Made by a program: the position numbers and the translations under genes. Of a stretch of 22,548 nucleotides of DNA, positions 15,871 through 22,461 are shown one piece after another. Where the stretch lies: positions 1 to 22,548 of the IMG/VR virus record IMGVR_UViG_3300047318_000228. The stretch is one strand, 5' to 3'. This stretch comes from a virus. The notes below the pieces were generated by a model. That model did not search any database. It was not told the origin of the DNA and saw nothing but the letters and a program-made list of their open reading frames with translations. The first letter of the stretch is position 1, and every line of letters starts with the position of its first letter.

Positions 15871-16959
15871 TCAGGCTGCTGCTGTCGCCGCGCTGGACGA
15901 CTGTTGGGGGTTGACGAGGTGAGAGAACGCGTCAGCCCACGGGTCGGGCTTCGGCTGGGTCAGGTGGGCGACCGCGGCAGCCCACTCGTCTACGGGGTCG
16001 CTGGTCGGCTCTGTCTCTTCGACGGCGGCCTGCGCCTCAACAGCCGGGACCACCGGCGCGAGTTCGGCAGCGGGCTCAGAGGCCACGGCCACCGGCTCGA
16101 CGTCTGCGACGGGAGTGTCCCGGCCGCGGACCATGGCGCGGAGCTGCTCGACGAACGCCTCGTCGAGTGCGTCGGCGATGGAGATGACGAGCGGCGGCTG
16201 CTGCTCGGCGACGGGAGGGGGGCTGGGTGCCGGTGCTTCAGGATTGGCCGGCCCGGTGTAGCCGTAGGCGGTGAGGTCGAACTGCTTGCGCATCTCCGGC
16301 TCGTCCTCGGTCGGCTGGGGCACCGGCTCGCCGCGCTTCGGCGTGGGGATCGCCTCGTCGGCGAGACCTGCCGCGACCGCGTCGTCAGGCAGGAACCAGG
16401 TCTCGGCGCGCATCTGCTCGCGCCACTGCTCCCGGGTGCCGCCGGCCCTCGCCGCGTAGGCGTCGGCGATGTTGTCGGAGATGAGGTCGAGGAGTTCGGC
16501 CATCTCTTCCATGTCCGCGGCGTTGCCGAGGCAGACCCCGGACGCTTCGTGAATCATGAGCATGGTGTTCGGGGCCATCTCGATGCGGTCACCGGCCATC
16601 GCGATGACGGAGGCGATGCTCGCGGCGATCCCGTCGACCTGCATGGTGACGTTCGCAGGGTGGGAGCGCAGTGCGTTGGCGATGGCGATGCCCTCGAACA
16701 CCGACCCGCCGGGGCTGTTGATGCGCACTCGCAGGTTCGGGGAGGTCACGCTCCGCAGGTCGGCGATGAACTGGTCGGCGGTCGCCCCGTACCAGCCGCC
16801 GACCTCGTCGTACAGCATCACCTCGGCCTCGTCCGGGGACGCCGCATTGCTGATGCAGTACCAGGACTGCGCCTCGACGCCATGCTGGGCGCGGAGCTTG
16901 TAGGCCTTCTCTCGCTGCTTCGCCGCGAAGGACGCGACCGTGGAGGGCAGTGTGATCAT
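15871..16959 (-). CDS. ClpP-type (S14) prohead protease with C-terminal scaffold-like extension, 362 aa
   Basis: Residues 30-205 are a ClpP-fold serine protease. RINSPGGSVFEG (79-90) and GIAASIASVIAMAG (110-123) place the catalytic Ser at 114; MIHEAS places His at 137; AETWFLPDDAVAAGLADEA (185-203) completes the domain. It matures the procapsid. ATG 16959 overlaps the portal stop by four bases (ATGA). After residue 205 comes a Pro/Ala/Glu-rich stretch, then short helices (SIADALDEAFVEQLRAMV, DEWAAAVAHL, WADAFSHLV). No separate scaffold gene is present between portal and capsid, so this extension probably serves as scaffold, perhaps also made separately from an internal ATG at 16293. Protease call firm; scaffold role inferred. 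Confidence 0.93.
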   Translation of the reverse strand: MITLPSTVASFAAKQREKAYKLRAQHGVEAQSWYCISNAASPDEAEVMLYDEVGGWYGATADQFIADLRSVTSPNLRVRINSPGGSVFEGIAIANALRSHPANVTMQVDGIAASIASVIAMAGDRIEMAPNTMLMIHEASGVCLGNAADMEEMAELLDLISDNIADAYAARAGGTREQWREQMRAETWFLPDDAVAAGLADEAIPTPKRGEPVPQPTEDEPEMRKQFDLTAYGYTGPANPEAPAPSPPPVAEQQPPLVISIADALDEAFVEQLRAMVRGRDTPVADVEPVAVASEPAAELAPVVPAVEAQAAVEETEPTSDPVDEWAAAVAHLTQPKPDPWADAFSHLVNPQQSSSAATAAA

Positions 16960-18578
16960 TCGTCGTCCCTCGTCTTCCTGCGCTTGATCACCTTGCAGCG
17001 GCAGTCGTTGCCGTGTTCCGCGCCGATGCACTTCACGTAGCCGGAGCCGCCGGGGTAGTCCTTGTACGCGGCGGCCCGGTTGCGGTAGACCGTGCCGTCG
17101 TTGTCGGCGCAGGGCTTGCACGTGTTGTCGTCGATCTCGGCGATCGCTTCCCACCGCATCGCGTTGTCGACGTCCTCACCCGCACCGCCGCCGGTCAGCC
17201 CGGCCACCGCCTCGTCCCACGACGCGGCCGGCCCTGGGGCCAGAGACGCCGCGGTTGCCGCCTGCGCCCCCTCAGGCAGGTCGAAGCCGAGCATCGGCAG
17301 GATGATCGGGGCGAGCAGCGGCGCCCGGGTGACGAGCTTGATGAGGAGCTCGCGGTCGGGGTCAGCATCGGGGGAACCGAAGGGGATGTCGGGGAGGCCG
17401 ACTGCGGCGAGGGCAGCAGGTCCGTAGGCGCCGGCGTCGGTGAGGAGCTTGACCGCGTTCGCCTGCGCCACGAGTTGCTTGGACTCCATCTCCACGTCGT
17501 CGGTGACGGGGTCCTCGAAGTCGAATTCGAGGCCGCGGCCGGTCGCCCCGTACATGGGGAGCAGGCGGGTGTTGAGCGCCTCGCGGATGCGGCGGAGCCG
17601 GGGTCGGACGAGCCAGCGGGCGAGTTGGTCGCTGGCGGCTTCCATGTTGGCGCGGTTCGCATCGTCGACGGTGCCGAGCATGGGCTTCGGGAACGCGAAC
17701 GCTTCGCGGATGATCTCGCGGCTGACGTTGCGGAGTTCGGCGAACTGCATGTCCGCCATCGAGTACGAGCGGTCGACCCACTTGAGGCCGTTCTCCAGGA
17801 CCGCGATCCTGTGCGCGTTGGACACGCCGCGGTGCTGCTCGTTCCAGCGGTCGCGGAACTCGTTGAACTCGTCGTCGGACAGGCGCTGCTCGGCCTGGAC
17901 GATGCCGCCGGGCTGCGCGCTGTTGCGGAAGAAGTTGGCATTCCACTCGGCGCTCGCCTTGCTGGATTCAAGATCAGCCAACAGCGTCTGCACCGGCCCC
18001 CACCCACGGTACGGATCCAACGGGTTGGGACGGCGCAGCATGATGACGTCGTCGATCCCGAGCGGGACCTGCTCCCCGGTCGGCGACGAGTACACGTACC
18101 CGGACAGGAAGTTGTCGCGGTCGGGGATCGGGGTCATGCGGTCCGGGCGGGCGAACCACAACTCCAGCGGGATGGTGGAGTTCTCGTTGCGCGAGATGAT
18201 CCACCACTGCTCACCGGTCAGTTCCTCGTGCTGCTGCGTCGCCTCACGCCACATCGGGCCGGTCATGAAACCGTTGGGCTGCATCCACAGGTCGAGGGCC
18301 GCATGCGAGGTGACCTCGACACGGTCCTCCGGGCGGCCCGACTTCGCGGACCGGTAGAGGTGCCAGTCGACCTGCGAGTACGCGGTGGTGATCCGCTCGA
18401 CGATGGCGAAGAGAGTGCCGACGCTGCCCATGGCGCGCATCTGGGCCTCTTGGCCGGCGGGGCGGACGATGCTGGATACGAGCCCGGAGCGGCCGCCGTT
18501 GGGGGCGAGGGCGATGGGGCTGCGGTTGGTGACGGAGCGGAGGCCGTGGGCGATGTCGCCGAAAATCGTTCTGGCCAA
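16956..18578 (-). CDS. Portal protein with MuF-like C-terminal Cys/His motif, 540 aa
   Basis: HK97/lambda-type portal: residues 47-330 contain the canonical pieces (SVGTLFAIVERITTAYSQV; DDVIMLRRPNPLDPYRGWGP; then SSKASAEWNANFFRNSAQPG and AFAFPKPMLG). It forms the dodecameric DNA gate. The C-terminus after residue 460 carries NAMRWEAIAEIDDNTCKPCA with C487, C490, C517, H522, C526 and C528. This has the TCxxC...C(R)C layout of MuF minor head proteins, and no separate MuF gene follows. The start is TTG 18578, with GGAGAGGGGG five bases upstream; no better ATG or GTG lies before the conserved core. The stop overlaps the protease start. Confidence 0.94.
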   Translation of the reverse strand: MARTIFGDIAHGLRSVTNRSPIALAPNGGRSGLVSSIVRPAGQEAQMRAMGSVGTLFAIVERITTAYSQVDWHLYRSAKSGRPEDRVEVTSHAALDLWMQPNGFMTGPMWREATQQHEELTGEQWWIISRNENSTIPLELWFARPDRMTPIPDRDNFLSGYVYSSPTGEQVPLGIDDVIMLRRPNPLDPYRGWGPVQTLLADLESSKASAEWNANFFRNSAQPGGIVQAEQRLSDDEFNEFRDRWNEQHRGVSNAHRIAVLENGLKWVDRSYSMADMQFAELRNVSREIIREAFAFPKPMLGTVDDANRANMEAASDQLARWLVRPRLRRIREALNTRLLPMYGATGRGLEFDFEDPVTDDVEMESKQLVAQANAVKLLTDAGAYGPAALAAVGLPDIPFGSPDADPDRELLIKLVTRAPLLAPIILPMLGFDLPEGAQAATAASLAPGPAASWDEAVAGLTGGGAGEDVDNAMRWEAIAEIDDNTCKPCADNDGTVYRNRAAAYKDYPGGSGYVKCIGAEHGNDCRCKVIKRRKTRDDE

Positions 18579-18596
18579 CGCCGCCCCCTCTCCGTG

Positions 18597-18845
18597 CTAC
18601 TGCTGCCGCCGCCCGTAGAACCGGTGGTTCAGGTACATGACGGCGACTCCGGAGGCTGCTACGCCTGCCGCGAGGTTCACCAACATGACTGATCCCGACA
18701 ACAGCATAGTCCCAGTCGTGTCAAGTAGAACCGGCATAGCCCTATTCACTGCCTGGCCCCACCTGCGGTGACGCTGCTTTGTCACGGTTGCGACCTTTCC
18801 GCCCAGGCGCGATGCCATTTGTTGGAACCATACAAGCGCAGTCAT
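18597..18845 (-). CDS. Small single-pass membrane protein between terminase and portal, 82 aa
   Basis: The 82-residue product has a basic amphipathic N-terminus (KVATVTKQRHRRWGQAVNRA), a hydrophobic stretch at about 46-71 (TMLLSGSVMLVNLAAGVAAS) and a basic end (NHRFYGRRQQ). ATG 18845 shares one base with the large terminase stop (TGATG), so it is coupled. Its DNA is noticeably less GC-rich than the flanking genes and uses codons such as CTA, CTT, AGG, GGA and TTG that neighbours avoid. This suggests recent entry. It is not a known part of the packaging machinery. It could be a holin-like or superinfection-related membrane protein, but nothing proves it. Confidence 0.7.
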   Translation of the reverse strand: MTALVWFQQMASRLGGKVATVTKQRHRRWGQAVNRAMPVLLDTTGTMLLSGSVMLVNLAAGVAASGVAVMYLNHRFYGRRQQ

Positions 18846-20173
18846 CAGACAAACCTCACCCGCGGCCGGCCCCCGAGATCCCGCTCCGCGACCATGTACC
18901 GCAGCGCGTCCATCGCGTGATCGTTCTGCTTCAGCGGAGCTTCCTTCAACTCAGAACCACCAGTTCCCGGCTTCACCGCCCACACGTACCCGGTGATCTC
19001 CTCGACCGTGCGGGTCGGGAGGGCACGCCCGGCCAAGTCCTCGTCCACATCGGCGAGCGAGTCACGGAAGAGGAACAGCCGGGGCTTCCCGTCCGCCTGC
19101 ACCTTCAGCCGCGACTGGACCGCCTGGATCCCGTCCGACACCGACTTCTTCGCCGGGACAGTCGACATGCCGAGGTGCCGCTCCAGCGTCGCCCGGTCCT
19201 CCGCATCGTGGTCGCAGACGATCGCCCGCGGCTGCGGCTCACACCACTTGCCGGACGCAGCCTTCATCAGGCTCAGCATCCGCTTCGCATGGTCCTCAAC
19301 CAGCGTCCGCGTCCGGTACAACTCCCGGTGCAGGTAGAGCCGGCCGTCGGGATCCTCCGCCCACCACTGGACGCACGTCGGGTTCGTGAACCCCAGGTCG
19401 ATGCTGATCCAGCGGGTCCACTCGGGCGGGATCTTGAAGCGGTCGATCAGGTGGACCGACTCGTCCCAGCCCTCGTACACCAGGCCCTCGGCCGCTACCC
19501 ACTTGCCCCACCGCATGCGCTCGTACCGGGCGCCGGTGAGGCTGTCGAGGCGGGCGAGGTAGGCCTGCCCGTACTCAGTCCACTGGGCGCCGTCGTAGAG
19601 GCGGGGGTTGTCCTCGTGCTTGCTGTACAGCATCGTGCAGCGCCCGGCCTCGGTCCGCTGCTTGAGGTGGTGGGTGGGGGGCCCGGGGTTCGTCGACAGG
19701 ATCAACTGCTGATAGGACAGCCGCCCGTTGCGCAGGCGGGTGACCAGGGTGTCCAGGTCTTCGGGTGTTGCCTCGATCGCCTCGTCGACGAAGATCAGGT
19801 CGTACTCGGTCGAGAGCAGCCGCGTCGATCGGTCGAGCCCGCCGACGACGATCACGGACCCGTTCGTGTACTTGAAGCTCGCGGGCTCCTGGGCTGATCC
19901 CCCGTAGAACGACACCATGCCGGCGGCCAGCGCCTCGGCGGCGACCTTCTGCCGGAACGTCACCAGCGTCGACGAGGTGAGTGAGGCGTGGGTCTTGCGG
20001 ACGATCAGCGCCCGGACGTTCCGCACGGACAGGCAGGCGAGGTGGATCTTCATCAGGGCGCCGACGCTCTTGCCTGTTCCCGCTGCGCCCGAGAGCAGGA
20101 TCTCGTTGTCCTTGCAGGACATGAGCGTCTTGACCGCGCCCCTGGGCTCGAAGCGGACCAGCGTCTCTGTCAC
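18845..20173 (-). CDS. terL: Terminase large subunit (TerL), 442 aa
   Basis: Packaging motor with ATPase and nuclease parts. Walker A is GAAGTGKS at 29-36, Walker B LIFVDEA at 126-132 with E131, and the coupling motif STNP at 160-163. The RNase H-like nuclease has ISIDLGF (D259), VCDHDAEDR (D321) and NDHAMDALRY (D418/D422). GTG 20173 overlaps the small terminase stop by four bases (GTGA). The length of 442 is usual for Terminase_6/PBSX-like enzymes. It docks on the portal to load DNA into the prohead. Confidence 0.96.
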   Translation of the reverse strand: MTETLVRFEPRGAVKTLMSCKDNEILLSGAAGTGKSVGALMKIHLACLSVRNVRALIVRKTHASLTSSTLVTFRQKVAAEALAAGMVSFYGGSAQEPASFKYTNGSVIVVGGLDRSTRLLSTEYDLIFVDEAIEATPEDLDTLVTRLRNGRLSYQQLILSTNPGPPTHHLKQRTEAGRCTMLYSKHEDNPRLYDGAQWTEYGQAYLARLDSLTGARYERMRWGKWVAAEGLVYEGWDESVHLIDRFKIPPEWTRWISIDLGFTNPTCVQWWAEDPDGRLYLHRELYRTRTLVEDHAKRMLSLMKAASGKWCEPQPRAIVCDHDAEDRATLERHLGMSTVPAKKSVSDGIQAVQSRLKVQADGKPRLFLFRDSLADVDEDLAGRALPTRTVEEITGYVWAVKPGTGGSELKEAPLKQNDHAMDALRYMVAERDLGGRPRVRFV

Positions 20174-20745
20174 GTGAGGTCTTCCGGGGAGACGCCGACG
20201 ATCTCGTACTTCACGCTCCCGGACAGGTTGACCTTCGTCTCAGCCTTCAGGCCGTGCAGGTTCTGGTACTGGTCGCGGATGCGAAGCGCGGTCTGGATTG
20301 CCTGGAGGCGGGGGCCGTCGTCCTGGAGCGGCTTCTCCTCACCGGTCTCCGGGTCCTTCATCGTGATGACTTTGCCGTGGGACACCATGACGTGGTTCCG
20401 CTCAATGATCTCCAGGGCCATCACGTACAGGGAGTCGAGCTGCTCCGACTCGGCCTGGATCAGCCGGGTGACGGCCGGCCGGACGACCTCGGCTTTCACG
20501 CCCTGGATGGCGCGCCATGCTGCGCCCTTGTCGTAGTAGCCGAACCGTTCGGCGAGTTGGCGGTAGCTGGTGCCGGGGTTGTCGGCGAGGTATTCGGCGG
20601 CGGCTGCGTCGCGGCGTGCGCCGTCGATGGTGCGGACGAATTTGCCGCTGCCGTCGCGGGTTTTGCCTTGGAGTGCGGGCTCGGCGGTGTGGCCGGCGCC
20701 GGTGGTGCGGTCGGCCGGTACGGGTGGCTCGTTACCGGTATCCAT
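20170..20745 (-). CDS. terS: Terminase small subunit-like protein, 191 aa
   Basis: The 191-residue protein lies immediately before the large terminase. Residues 42-92 contain a helix-turn-helix-like segment (RRDAAAAEYLADNPGTSYRQ, then LAERFGYYDKGAAWRAIQ) for DNA recognition. Residues 92-125 and 145-165 are helical oligomerisation candidates. The end (KVNLSGSVKYEIVGVSPEDL) may contact the large subunit. The family name is not certain, but position and layout fit a small terminase. ATG 20745 has no good ribosome site and lies inside a 9-bp inverted repeat, so initiation may be controlled. Confidence 0.82.
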   Translation of the reverse strand: MDTGNEPPVPADRTTGAGHTAEPALQGKTRDGSGKFVRTIDGARRDAAAAEYLADNPGTSYRQLAERFGYYDKGAAWRAIQGVKAEVVRPAVTRLIQAESEQLDSLYVMALEIIERNHVMVSHGKVITMKDPETGEEKPLQDDGPRLQAIQTALRIRDQYQNLHGLKAETKVNLSGSVKYEIVGVSPEDLT

Positions 20746-20762
20746 GATCTGATGGTAACGAG
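20728..20762. repeat. 9-bp inverted repeat around the terS start codon
   Basis: CTCGTTACC (20728-20736) and GGTAACGAG (20754-20762) are perfect inverted copies with 17 bases between. On the leftward mRNA the ATG (20745-20743) would lie in the loop. It may be an operator, a start-codon hairpin or a terminase recognition site. Function is inferred. Confidence 0.6.
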
Positions 20763-20798
20763 GGTGTGCAACTGGTCGACGGTGGTGCGCACACGGGC

Positions 20799-20838
20799 GA
20801 GGGCCCGCTCCTGTCGGTGGCGACGGGGGCGGGCCCTC
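20799..20838. terminator. Long GC stem-loop between regulatory genes and the late operon
   Basis: GAGGGCCCGC (20799-20808) pairs perfectly with GCGGGCCCTC (20829-20838). The inner eight bases on each side (20809-20816 with 20821-20828) also pair in a rightward RNA, counting two G-U pairs, leaving a 4-base loop. In a leftward RNA those two pairs become mismatches. It lies 14 bases past the stop of the leftward gene at 20853, so it most likely ends that transcript before the terminase genes. Bases 20763-20798, between it and the inverted repeat, hold no gene; the late promoter may lie there, but I see no clear -35/-10 pair. Confidence 0.7.
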
Positions 20839-20852
20839 TGCTGTGCGCGGGG

Positions 20853-21263
20853 TCAGGAGTGCAGGGTCTGTCGCATCTCGTCCGGGATGTCCTTGAGCAC
20901 CTCGCGGATCGGGAGCCAGCGCGGTACGTCAGGCTGGCCGTTCGGCTCGTCCGGGTCGATGGGCTTGATGTGGGAGTACCCCTTGGGCGGTGCCCAGAGG
21001 GCAAGTCCGTCGTCCACACCGACGAGCAACGCGAGGTACCCCTGTTTGGCGGCGGCCCGACCGGGACGGTCGACGAAGGTCGCGTCACTCGCGGCGTAGA
21101 GGCGTCCGGAGAGGTCGCGGCCGATGGCGCGGGGTGCGCGGGGTTCGGTGGGGTGTTGGAGCCAGACCCATCCGTAGGCGCCCGGGGTCTGCGCGAGGCC
21201 GATGACGGTGTCGACGGTGTCCCAGTCGGGAAGGTCGGCGGTGGTGGCGTGGCGGTCGGTCAT
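20853..21263 (-). CDS. Unknown protein, 136 aa
   Basis: The 136-residue acidic protein (MTDRHATTADLPDWDTVDTV) has a central Trp-rich piece (GAYGWVWLQHPTEPRAPRAI), a probable beta-rich middle (KQGYLALLVGVDDGLALW) and a C-terminal helix (PIREVLKDIPDEMRQTLHS). I prefer ATG 21263, nine bases after an AGG; ATG 21272 is also possible but has that AGG almost against it. A strong stem-loop follows the gene. I recognise no domain. It belongs to the small leftward cluster that ends with the WYL-like protein gene, so an early accessory role is plausible. Confidence 0.75.
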   Translation of the reverse strand: MTDRHATTADLPDWDTVDTVIGLAQTPGAYGWVWLQHPTEPRAPRAIGRDLSGRLYAASDATFVDRPGRAAAKQGYLALLVGVDDGLALWAPPKGYSHIKPIDPDEPNGQPDVPRWLPIREVLKDIPDEMRQTLHS

Positions 21264-21289
21264 GGGGTTCATCCTGTCGTGTCGGCGGG

Positions 21290-21463
21290 TCACGCGGGGC
21301 TGTGGTCGGGGCAGTAATCCCGGCCCTCAATGTCGCTCCACCCGTCGGCTGCGAGGGAGCGGCGGTGGTCGGCGGCTTCCTTCTCGCGGGGGGTGGGCTG
21401 GAAGGCGGCGCGGAGGGAGTACTCGGGGCAGTCGTCGTGGGCGCAGCGGATGGTGTGGGCCAC
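21290..21463 (-). CDS. Small Cys/His (zinc-finger-like) protein, 57 aa
   Basis: A short gene starting at GTG 21463 with a clear AAGGAG six bases upstream and ending at TGA 21292-21290. The 57 residues begin VAHTIRCAHDDCPEYSLRAA and end DGWSDIEGRDYCPDHSPA. C7, C12, C51 and H54 form a CX4C...CX2H arrangement that could hold one zinc ion. Small proteins with a W..(E)GRDYCPDH end are familiar from actinophage and Streptomyces accessory regions. The function is unknown: DNA or protein binding is a guess. The downstream gene begins 27 bases later. Confidence 0.78.
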   Translation of the reverse strand: MAHTIRCAHDDCPEYSLRAAFQPTPREKEAADHRRSLAADGWSDIEGRDYCPDHSPA

Positions 21464-21477
21464 GGGGGGCTCCTTCA

Positions 21478-21529
21478 GGTCAGGCGGCGAGCAGTAGGCG
21501 GGCTGCGAGCTGGTGGTCAGGCGGCGAGC
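21478..21529. repeat. 15-bp direct repeat at the end of the SH3-like gene
   Basis: GGTCAGGCGGCGAGC occurs at 21478-21492 and again at 21515-21529, 37 bases apart. The second copy is the 3' end of the 70-residue gene. The 53 bases between that gene and the start of the next hold no other gene. The repeat suggests a slipped duplication or recombination that left a second copy of the gene's terminal codons. Confidence 0.6.
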
Positions 21530-21729
21530 CGAACGGTCTGTGACACCCCGTACCGGGCAAGCTCCGCGGAGCTGGACAGGTAGCCGTCATAGCTGCCGCG
21601 CGGCCCGACGCCGGTGAGGTGGAAGCCCGCCGGGGTGACGGCATGGATGGTGCCGGTCCAGGTGGTGGTGCGGCCGGTGGGGTGGGTGCGGGTGACGGTG
21701 ACGCGGTCGCCGGTGCGGGGCTGGTACAT
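21517..21729 (-). CDS. Small SH3/KOW-like beta protein, 70 aa
   Basis: The 70-residue product (MYQPRTGDRVTVTRTHPTGR) has the PxxGDRVxVxR...G.V opening typical of small SH3-like/KOW barrels, then TTTWTGTIHAVTPAGFHLTG and a helix near the end. AGGAG lies seven bases before ATG 21729. It is 11 bases from the stop of the WYL-like gene, so probably co-transcribed. Such proteins often bind nucleic acid or other proteins; the function here is not known. Confidence 0.76.
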   Translation of the reverse strand: MYQPRTGDRVTVTRTHPTGRTTTWTGTIHAVTPAGFHLTGVGPRGSYDGYLSSSAELARYGVSQTVRLAA

Positions 21730-21739
21730 GGCGGGGCTC

Positions 21740-22156
21740 CTATGCGGCGAGGGCGTCGGCGAGGAGCTGGACGCGGGTGGTGATGGGGCAGTCGACCGGG
21801 TAGAGCACGGTGACGGTGGCGAGGCCGATGGTGCGGGCCGGCTTGTCGGCGGGGGCGGGGCGCTCGACCAGGTAGCGGGTGCGGTGGATCGAGTAGGTCT
21901 GGATGCGGTCCAGCCGGAAGGAGCGGGACTCGCCCGTCGACCTGTCCATCGCCTTGATGACGATGTCTCCGGCGGCGCTGACGGTGAAGTCGTAGATCTC
22001 GACGGTGCGGACGGTCTCGACGAGGCGGCCGGTGCGCTTGCCGTTCTCGTCCTTCTCTTCCTTGAGGTAGGCGAGGGTGGTGGGGTGCTGGCGGTCGGCG
22101 GCCTTGATGAGGCGGGTGAGGGTGGCGGTGGTGGTCTCGCGGCTCGTGCGCCTCAT
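21740..22156 (-). CDS. WYL-like regulatory protein, 138 aa
   Basis: The first leftward gene from the divergent control region. I chose ATG 22156 because GGGGGC precedes it and because the frame upstream crosses the promoter and operator repeats. Residues 1-30 are basic and helical (RRTSRETTTATLTRLIKAAD). Residues 50-95 (VEIYDFTVSAAGDIVIKAMD, then ESRSFRLDRIQTYSI) match the strand pattern and the RxFRLDRI signature of WYL domains, which sense ligands or nucleic acid in phage and defence regulators. The size is smaller than full HTH-WYL proteins and I see no clear HTH. It may act with another DNA-binding protein, such as the adjacent ribbon-helix-helix. Confidence 0.72.
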   Translation of the reverse strand: MRRTSRETTTATLTRLIKAADRQHPTTLAYLKEEKDENGKRTGRLVETVRTVEIYDFTVSAAGDIVIKAMDRSTGESRSFRLDRIQTYSIHRTRYLVERPAPADKPARTIGLATVTVLYPVDCPITTRVQLLADALAA

Positions 22157-22178
22157 CGGTGGTGCCCCCTTGCTCGGT

Positions 22179-22190
22179 GTGTATATACAG
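22179..22190. promoter_or_regulatory. Operator repeat 1 (GTGTATATACAG)
   Basis: An almost perfect palindrome that differs from operator 2 only in the last base. It lies immediately downstream of the leftward -10, over the expected transcription start, where a bound protein would block transcription. Its core GTATATAC fits the GTxTAxAC consensus of HutC-type GntR regulators. Confidence 0.7.
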
Positions 22191-22219
22191 AGACTAGGGC
22201 CTGTGTATATACACGTCAA
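22191..22219 (-). promoter_or_regulatory. Leftward promoter of the WYL-like gene cluster
   Basis: On the minus strand TTGACG (22219-22214) is followed after exactly 17 bases by TAGTCT (22196-22191), a close sigma-70 type pair. Operator 2 lies in the spacer and operator 1 just downstream. It would drive the four small leftward genes and be closed by a repressor. Confidence 0.72.
22203..22214. promoter_or_regulatory. Operator repeat 2 (GTGTATATACAC, perfect palindrome)
   Basis: A perfect 12-bp palindrome centred 24 bp from operator 1. It lies within the spacer of the leftward promoter and touches its -35. Confidence 0.75.
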
Positions 22220-22228
22220 GCCTTTCGC

Positions 22229-22257
22229 TAGACCTAATGCATATACACAACTAGAGT
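22229..22257 (+). promoter_or_regulatory. Rightward promoter of the ribbon-helix-helix gene
   Basis: TAGACC (22229-22234) and TAGAGT (22252-22257) are spaced 17 bases. The -10 ends six bases before ATG 22264, so the mRNA is probably leaderless; no ribosome site is seen. Operator 3 lies in the spacer. Confidence 0.6.
22237..22248. promoter_or_regulatory. Operator repeat 3 (ATGCATATACAC)
   Basis: It matches operator 2 at 10 of 12 positions, is centred 34 bp from it and lies between the rightward -35 and -10. It shares a nearby ACTAG with the flank of operator 1. Confidence 0.6.
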
Positions 22258-22263
22258 TGGCGC

Positions 22264-22461
22264 ATGGCCAAGCAGCGCACCGAGGGACACACGCCCCTCC
22301 GCCAACTCCGCATCCCAGACGACGAATGGAAGCCCTTCGGCGCCGCCGCCGGGGACCGTGAACGCACGCGCATCGTGCGGGAGTTCATCCGCTGGTACGT
22401 CGGCGAAGAGGGAGCCACGCTGCCGGAGCGCCCGGTGAGCAGCGAGGAGAAGAGCGCATGA
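22264..22461 (+). CDS. Ribbon-helix-helix DNA-binding protein, 65 aa
   Basis: The 65-residue protein has the Arc/CopG pattern: a basic strand (PLRQLRIP, residues 11-18), helix A (DDEWKPFGAAAG, 19-30) and helix B (RTRIVREFIRWYVGE, 34-48), then a short acidic tail. Such proteins form dimers that put a beta-ribbon into the major groove. It starts from a probably leaderless promoter whose spacer holds an operator repeat, so it may regulate itself and the divergent WYL-like cluster. The stop overlaps the next start (ATGA), so the two are translationally coupled. No toxin partner is visible in the fragment that follows. Confidence 0.82.
   Translation: MAKQRTEGHTPLRQLRIPDDEWKPFGAAAGDRERTRIVREFIRWYVGEEGATLPERPVSSEEKSA

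Noticed and set aside
17013-18692. Rightward 559-codon frame opposite the portal gene
   Set aside because: Val/Gly/Asp/Arg-rich mirror of codon bias. The portal with clear motifs occupies the other strand.
22157-22219. N-terminal extension of the WYL-like gene to an ATG at 22219
   Set aside because: The extra residues are just translated operator repeats (CIYT twice) and the start would lie inside the promoter.
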